Below are positions 25,401 through 34,400 of a DNA stretch of 64,000 nt, piece after piece (position 1 is the stretch's first letter; each line of letters begins with the position of its first letter). The stretch is from the NCBI GenBank assembly GCA_964017185.1, contig OZ024874.1:15247957-15311956 (forward strand). The letters are read 5' to 3'. Position numbers and translations under genes: made by a program. The DNA is from Rugalucina vietnamica. Taxonomy: Eukaryota > Mollusca > Bivalvia > Lucinida > Lucinidae. Under the pieces are notes generated by a model. It was not told the origin of the DNA and did no database searches. It worked only from the letters and a program-made list of their open reading frames with translations.

Positions 25401-28400
25401 TGCTTCCTGATATCAGCTTTGATTTCTCTCCGTAAAGATTCAAATGTACTGGTATACATACAGAATTAAACAACCATGAAAGAAAACTGCCTTATGGCTA
25501 TGAATGGCCTCATGTCGAGTGTGGTTGAACTTGCTGAAGGACACTTTCTGGCAGCATGAGCATTTGTATGGACCTGTCTGTGTATGTCGGAGCTCATGCT
25601 GCCGATGGGACGATCTGTTGTTGAAAACTTTCCCACAAAAGCGGCACACACGGCAATCCATATCTGAAACATAAAGAATTTGCAAAAATTGGTATCAAGC
25701 CCGAGCATACTAGGCAGTCATAAGCTATATGTGTCAAGTCCGCACCAAGAGTCTGATCAAACAGAATAGATGACAGGGATGATTTTTCACTTCGTTCGGC
25801 GAACATTTACTATTTTGTTGTTTTAATATTCGGCTGTTTTGTAGAACTGAAAAAAGTGTCACGGGTATCTATGTGTGTCAATGGTATCATTTACGTTTTT
25901 TAGCTCACCTGAGCCGAAGGCTCATAGGTGAGCTTATAGTATACCCATGCTCCGTCGTCCGTCGTCCACAATTTCAAAGATCTTCTTCTCTGAAACCGCT
26001 GGGCTGATTGTTCTCATATTACACATACACCATCTACAGGTAGGGGGAAAGAATAATTGTTTTTTGTTTTGATCGGATAAGGACTCTGGTTGCTATGGCA
26101 ACTTATGCTTCCCATAGACTTATAATGGAAAAAAAGTGAAAATTGCCAGTTTTTGCTGTCTTGTTGGAGATATTTGAATTTTGTTTTTGCAGAAATGTTT
26201 ATTGAGTAGTCCTCTACGTTTCATGTGACTTTTGTCCTAATCCTTCATTTTGATTGGTTGCAGGGGCCCCATATAGGGCAAAATTTCGAAAAACATTCAA
26301 AAATCTTCTTCTCAGAAACTGTCATGGGGATGAAGCCTATACTTTGTATACATGTTTCTGACAGTGGCCTCTACATAATTTGTGTTTTTTATTCCAGGCG
26401 GATAAGAACTCTGGTTGCTATGGCAACTTAAAGTTTCCATAGACTTATAATGGGAAAAGTGGAAATTGGCTATTTATGCGCTAAAATTGCAGACATTTGA
26501 ATTTTGTTTTTGCAGAAATGTTTATTGAGTAGTGTTTGACGTTTCTTGCGAGTTTTGTCCTAATCCTTTATTTTGATTGGTTGCTGGGGCCCCATAAAGG
26601 GCAAAATTTTGAAAAAAACATTCAAAAATCTTCTCCTCAGAAACTGTCAAGTGGATGAATCCTGTACTTTGTATACATGTTCCTGACAGTAGCCTCTACA
26701 TAATTTGTGTTTTTTATTCCAGTGGGATAAGAACTCTGGTTGCTATGGTAACTTTAAGTTTCCATAGACTTATAGTGGGAAAAGTGGAAATTAGCTATTT
26801 TTTGAAAACTATTGTAGCCTGAGATCTGAAAAGTGGTAGATGCAAACAATTAATGGATTAGATGAAGGTATATGATTAATTTAGGTCAAGGTCATCTCTT
26901 GACCTTGGCCGGTCTGTCGTCCATACACACTTTTCAAAGATTTTTTTCTCTGAAACCACTCGGCCAATCAAAGCCAAATTTTATATGAAGCATCTATAGG
27001 AAGTGGGAACCAATGTATATATAAATAATCCAGGTCACATGACCAAGATGGCTGCCATGCCCATATATGGTAAAAACCCTTAAAATATCTTCTCCAGAAC
27101 CGGTGAACCGATTTCAATGAAGCTTTGCATGAAGTATGGATGATCCAAGTACTACAATGTGTATATAAAACATGACCCTGTGGTTACCTTGACCTATTTT
27201 ATGGCAAGGTCAACATAGGTCGTCAATGCATTTGAATGGGGAAAACTTTTTAAACTGTCATTTTAAGTGAAAGTCTCGCAGGAAATGGGCAGTAGGACCG
27301 AAATTTAATGATTCTGAAAAAAAAAATGGACCCCAGGGGCTCATCTGCTTTTAAAATGTTATTTGAAGGGGAAAATCAGCAGGAAATTGGCAAATGGACA
27401 GAATATTGATTATTCTGAAAAAAGAAAATGGCCCAAGGGCTTCAGCTGTCCCTGCACTGGGGTTAAATACCATAATATTCAAATATGTTTATTGGTATAT
27501 GAAGCAGATTTCAGGTGAGCGTTTACAGGACCATTGGTCCTCTGGTTCAGGTTTAAACTCCCAAAGAAATCGCATTTTTAGTACCAATTTAATGGAATTT
27601 CTTTCTTTAGACGGTTTGTATATAGAACATATGCATTAGTGGTTTATTATAGCAATTTATGACAATTATTCCCAAAACTAATAGATTCTATTACAAGAGT
27701 GTAAGGGTATCCGACACAAAAAACCATTTGTAGTTAAGTGTTCCAAAGAACAGAAATGGGTCAACTTATCGAGGATTCACGGATCATAAGGTAGAAGTTA
27801 GTATCGTACGGTACCAGTGTCATTTGCTCCAAAAACACAGTTATTAGCGAAAAAATACGCTTACCATATCCGAAACGACTCCTTCAACACTTGGATTTTT
27901 CAAAAATATAGCCTGTTTCAATGTTTTGGTCACGTGACAGTGACGTACGTTCTCCCCCTTGTAACCACTAAGCCAAAAGAGTTGACTCTTGACTCAGTAT
28001 GTCAGAGATTGTACTTATCAGATGCATTGTATCGAATAGCTGTGCTATTTATAGACGCTACGCATCATGTGATCTGACAATGCGACCTTCCAACCATGGT
28101 ATGAATGAATGAAGGTGCAATGGGACATAACAATACCGTTTTGGAACTTAGTTTGTTGTTATTTTAATACTCTTCAAGAAACTTTTGCTAATTGTTTGAT
28201 TTTGGTTGTTGCTAGAAGTGCCTTAGCTGAGGTACTTATAAGAATTTTTGATCACAATGTTATGTTTTGGCAAAATCGCTCATTAGTTCTATTATCACCA
28301 TTTCTGCCAAGAAACAAGTTAACAGGTATAATTGCAAAATATGCAGACCCTGTCAAATGATAACTAAGTTACGAAATTTTCATGTGTAAATTTTCTATTT

Positions 28401-31400
28401 CCAAATTATTAGTGAGTCCTTGAATTTAATAGCAAGTACTTGGGTTATAGTAAGAATTTTTAGGAGAAAATTTGAATTTGCGAGCGAACAAATTTATTTT
28501 ATTAGCAAAAGAAGTTCAGCTCTTGCGAACATTGCCAAACTTAATGTATTACAATTATGTGACTTGTTTTCAGGTACAAAGTTAGCAATTCTTCATGAAC
28601 ACAAAAGTTTTGTCCAGGGAGTGACATTCGATCCATTGAATGAGTTTGCAGCTAGTCTAAGTGCGGACAGGTAAATTATTGACATAAGATGATGATAACA
28701 GGTTGCAATACTCATTGCCATATTTATAGTTTCATGTAAAACCTTACATTTTGAAAAAAGTTGTTGTAATTTTAGCAAACAACACAGAAAACCATTTAAA
28801 AATGGCAAAAAAGAGCCTTCTTTGTGAACTGAGGCCATGCCTCTATATGCCCTCTTGGTAGAAATTAAACATTATAATACTTGCCATTGTCAACAAGACC
28901 TTGAAGTCCATATGAGCCGCCTCATGGAAAAACCAACAATGTGGTTTACGAACAGGTCCGACACAAACTGGCCTGTATAGTCACAGAAAAAGAGCTAGAA
29001 GCTTGAAATTTTGGAGTTAAGTAGAAGAAGAATTGTACTATCCGAGTAGCGAAAACAAAGGCACTGATCAGCTTCGCGGTTACCGCGAAGCTGATCTGCG
29101 TCTTTGTTTTCGCATATGCTTATTGTTGGTTTTCCCATGTGGCGGCTCATATCATGTCTTGAGAGATAAGAATTATGAAATTTCTGTTGTAGTCCATAAC
29201 TCTTCCAATGTACTATCAACTTTCAAAATGAATTTTCTAATTTTTCAGGTCATGTAGAATATACAATGTATCAACGCGACAGTGTTTACACAATGTACAT
29301 AAAATGTCACTACCTCAACCAGTTAAAAAAGACAATGAGGAAAATAAAGACATTAAGCCGAAGTCTTTTCGAATGTTTCATGATGATACCATGAGATCGT
29401 TCTTCCGACGGTTGACTTTTACGCCAGACGGTGAACTGTTGATAGTGCCCGCTGGGTGTGTGGAGGGGGAGAGTGTTGTTAATGCTACTTTTGTGTTTAC
29501 AAGGAAATGTCTTACAAAGTAAGTGTCTTATGGTTTTAACTTTTTTCATCAAAACATATTAATATATTTTCTATCACCAAAAAAAGCTTTTGTAGAGCTT
29601 CTTATTGTGGCTTACATATTTTGAAATAAAAAGCATTTAGCCTTCTTTGTCTACAAACATACATGTGTTTGTGTTCCAGAGGCAGTTTTTCTTTTAACAC
29701 AGACAGGGTTGGCATAGACCTGGAAAAAACCTTGAATTTGACCTTTGTCCTGGATCACTCCTGGAATTTCATAAAACTCATTTTTCCTGGCATTGTCCTG
29801 GAACTTATAAAAAATGTCATTGAAAATGAAAATTTATCCTTGAATTTCTTGAAACTTCAAGATTTCCTCGAGAAAATATCAAGACAATATGACATACCTG
29901 GCTTAAAAAATAAAATAAATGAATTGCTGTTTTCATAGCGGAATGAGGTGTGACACGTATTTGAGTTCATTACGTCCTGTAGTACCGGCATTTATCACCA
30001 CAACGATTAAAACGCGGGACCGCAAAATCAAGTGCAACTATACGCTTTGCCATTTCGGTCAAAGAAAAGTTAAACAATTGGTGAAACTTTATGCTTGAAA
30101 GATGTGAAAATATCATAGATGATGACATTATGATATGGTCGAGAAAGCCTGAGGAGTAAATCTCCGTTTTATGACCAATATACGTCACAAGATATGATAG
30201 ACATTTCTGTTAACATATCACGCTATTCACTTAATCATTAAGCCATAAGACTTCAGCATTTTTCTTACCTGAATCTACTGAAATTTGTCCTATGCATATA
30301 ATAACTAACTGATGTCTAAAATAGGAACTATATACAATCATTTGACATTGTCTAATTCTTAACCAAGACACTCATTTCACTATTGTCGACCAAGTCTTAT
30401 TACATGTACCTCATTTCTTAAGTTGCTAAGTAACGTCAATACTATTTTTAGAACAATACGATCACATGACCTAAGACAACCGCTATTCTTTACTTCAGGG
30501 AATGAAATCTGTCTTGCAAACCATCCTGAAGAAGGTCTTTGAAAGACTGAAACGCGTCGATCTCATTAAACATCTTTGAAAGACTGAAATGCGTCGATCT
30601 CATTAAACAAACAGTTAAATGTATCGTTGTTGTTTGTTTGTTCTGTTATATACCCTTAATAAATGATATCATGGAAAAGTCCTGGCATTTAGCTTTTCCA
30701 TTTCTATATGAACCCTGACAGATATGTATGTTTGGAGAACCTTGAAAGTATTGCCTTCATCATCCATATTTTACAGACCAGCCCTGTATCTACCCAGCCC
30801 AGACAAAGTAACTATAGCTGTCAGATGTTGTCCTACACTGTTTGAACTGAGGAAAGTTCCCAGAGAATTATCTGAAGGTAATTGTGCGGACTAGATCTGA
30901 GCCTTTGCGTGAGAAAATCGGTCTTCTGGGTTTCTGACCAGGTCTGACACAGACCGGCTTGTACAGTCACAGAAAAAGGCTAGAAGCTTGAAACTTTAAG
31001 ACAGATTTAAGAATTATCTGAAGGTAATTGATGTGGGAAATTGCTGGGCGGACTAGATATGAGCCTTTGTGTGAGAAAACCAGTCTTTGTTGTTTCCGAC
31101 CAGGTCTGACAAAGACCGGCCTGTACAGTCACAGAAAAGAAGCTTTTAAAAGCTTGAAACTGGACTTAGTAGAAAAGGAAAGTACTATCTGATTCGCTAG
31201 AACAAAGGCGCTGATCAGCTGTACTGTTACTGCACAGCTGATCTGTACCTTTTTTTCGCCTATGCAAAAATCTGGTTTTCTCATGACCCGGCTCATATAA
31301 GAGTAAAAAACCTATCATGATAAACTCATAGACATTTGCATAACGGTCAAAACTTTGGCAGGATTTCTTTAGTATCGCAATAATCACAACTGATGGTTTC

Positions 31401-34400
31401 AAATGAATTTTCATTTATAATATGTTAAAAAATCAAATTATAGAAATTATATAAAGCTCTAGAATGTGAAAGCAACTGGACATTTCATATCAAGCCTCTG
31501 TTATCACTGGTTATAAGCCTAAAAAAATTGCTTATTGACTTATTTTCCTTTTGCAGACAAGAAAAACAACAATTTAAAAGAATGGGAGAAATACTCAACC
31601 ATATTCTGGTATGATTGTGTTAGTTATTTTTTGTTTTTGATGAAACTTTGGCTTGAAAGCGAGAGTAAAAATCAGGCTTCTTGAGCTAATTTCAAGTACT
31701 ACATTGTTGATGCTTTAGAATCTACATGTATTGGTTATGTATCAAGTGAAGTTCTATGATTTTCTTCACTTTAAACATTCTTAATAAAAGGTACTAAAAA
31801 CATTGTGTTTATAATTATGATTGTAATGCAGAGATAGTAATGCCTTAGAAATGTGATGACTCTGGAAAAATCAACGTTGACTGATCAGCCTGCTGCTCTT
31901 GTTGGAGCAGAGGGTATATGGTGGCCAGGTGGTTAGAATACCAGGCTCTGGATTGGTCCCCATCCTATCTAAGCCAGTTTGTGTCCTTGAAATAGACACA
32001 TTAGATCTCACTTGTAACATTGGTTAATGCCTATTAAGTGGCGGCTCCTTCCAGAAATGGCTGAAAACTGTTTTCCCACTTGTAACATTGTTTAATGACC
32101 ATTAAGCAGTGGCTCCTAGAAATGGCTGAAATTTTTTGTAGACAGATATTTATTCACAAAACAAACTGAATCAGAAACAGTCTAATCTAGTTCATCACAA
32201 CAAATCTAAACCTATGTTTCAGTTTACCTTACCGGATAGTGTTTGCCGTTGCAACAGAAGATTCTATCCTGCTATATGACACACAGCAACAACAGCCGTT
32301 TGGATATGTTTCTAATGTACATTATCACCAGCTCAGCGATCTCTCATGGTATGTTGTTTTAGTAAAGAATTGAAAAGGAAAATACACTCATAAAGCTTTT
32401 AAGTACTTCCAGCATTCTTTTGAAATTGCAATTTCACGAATCACAATAAAATTTTCCAATCTGTTTGTGGTACTATTAAAGATATCGAGTTTGAGCTCTG
32501 ACAAGTCAGGCCCTGCTAGTACAAATGTCAGATGTTTTAAGCTCACCTGAGCCGAAGGCTCACAAGGTGAGCTTATAGGATGGCCATGCTCCGTCGTCCG
32601 TCCGTCGTCGTCCGTTCACAATTTCAAAGATCTTCTCCTCTGAAACCGCTAGGCCAATCAAAGCCAAACTTCATGTGGAGCATCCTTAGGAAGGGGGAAC
32701 GAAAGTTTATATAAACGGTCGAGGTCACATGACCAAGATGGCCGCCATGGCTATAAATAGCAAAAACCTTTAAAAATCTTCTCCAGAACCAGTGGGCCGA
32801 TTTTCACGAAACTTGGTATGTAGCATCGGGGACACAGGCCCATCATAGTTTATATAAATCATGACCCTAGGATGACCTTGACCTATTTTATGGCAAGGTC
32901 AACTTAGGTCGCCAATGCATTTGAATGGGAAAAAATGGTAAAATGCTATTTAATGGGTAAAACTTACTGGGAATAGGCATATGGACAGAAGATTAATGTT
33001 AATGGAAAATTTTAGCCCCTGGGGGGTTGTCTGCCCCTGCCCCGGGGCTATATACATGTATATGACCAAATATTCAAACATCTTCTTCTCTGAAACCGCT
33101 AGGCCAATCAAAGCCAAACTTCATGTGGAGCACTTGGGAAGGGGGAATGAAAGTTTATATAAGTGGTCAAGGTCACATGACCAAGATGGCCGCCATGGCT
33201 ATAAATAGCAAAAATGTTTAAAAATCTTTTTCAGAACCAGAAGGCCTGTGATTTTGAAACTTGATGTGAAGCATCTGGGAATGGAGCTCCACAAAGTTTA
33301 TATAAATCATGACCCTGGGATGACCTTGACCTGTTTTACGGCAAGGTCAACTTAGGTCTCCCATGCATTTGAATGGGAAAAAAATGGGAAATGTAATAAA
33401 ATGGCAGAATACTTGCTAGAAATGAGCAAATGGACAAAAGATTTATGTTTAAGAAAATATTTTGGGCCCAGGTGGTTGTCTGCCCCTGCCCCGGGGCTAT
33501 GTACATGTATATGACCATAATATTGAAACATCTTCTTCTCTGAAACCGCTAGGCCAATCAAAGCCAAACTTTTTGTGGAGCATCCTTAGGGAGAGGGAAT
33601 GAAAATTTGTATAAATGGTCAAGGTCACATGACCGAGATGGCCGCCATGGCTATAAATATCAAAAACGTTTAAAAATCTTCTTTTTCAGAACCAGAAGAC
33701 CTATGATTTTGAAACTTGGTATGAAGCATCTGGGAATGGAGCTCTACAAAGTTTATATAAATCATGACCCTGGGATGACCTTGACCTATTTTACGGCAAG
33801 GTCAACTTAGGTCGCCCATGCATTTGAATGGGAAAAAATAGGAAAATGTCATGGCAGAAAACTTGCTAGAAATGAGCAAATGGACAGAAGATTTATGCTT
33901 ATGAAAATATTTTAGGCCCAGGGGTTGTCTGCCCCTGTCCCGGAGCTTTATACATGTAGATGACCATAATATTCAAACATTTTTTTCTTAGAAACTGCTT
34001 AGCCAATCAAAGCCAAACTTTATGTGGAGCATCCTTAGGAATAGGAAATGAAAGTTTATATAAATGGTCAAGGTCACATAACCAAGATGGCCACCATGGC
34101 TATAAATAGCAAATTTTTTTTAAAAATCTTCTTCTTCAGAACCAGAAGGCCTATGATTTTGAAACTTGGCATGAAGCATTAAGGAACGGAGGTCTACAAA
34201 ATTTGTATAAATCAGGACACTGGCATGACCTTGACCTATTTCATGGCAAGGTCAACTTAGATCGCCCATGTATTTGAATGTTAAAATGTCATTTGAAGGA
34301 CAAAACTTGCAGTTAATTGGCAAATGGACTGAATTTTTATGATTTGAAAAAGACATTGACTCCAGGAGTTATTCTGACCCTGCCCTAGGGTTATATACAT

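Larger units (their letters stand above)
23294..27961. mobile_element. 4.67-kb DNA transposon with 58-bp inverted termini and TAACC target duplication
   Basis: The left end reads CATGGGGGAGAACGTACGTC and the right end, inverted, CAAGGGGGAGAACGTACGTC. The termini match over about 58 bp with two differences. The 5-bp TAACC flanks both ends (23289-23293, 27962-27966), and removing the element restores the SINE-like repeat it interrupts. The interior holds a basic 87-codon plus-strand frame (23858-24118), a CR1-like insertion (24143-25444), a minus-strand C2H2 zinc-finger exon (25470-25663) and family A copy A3. The superfamily is not assigned; 5-bp duplications are uncommon. Confidence 0.8.

Noticed and set aside
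29663-29938. 91-codon frame in CHAF1B intron 7
   Set aside because: It runs through the end of a hAT-like repeat with Leu/Phe/Ile-rich, repeat-derived sequence; no homology recognised.
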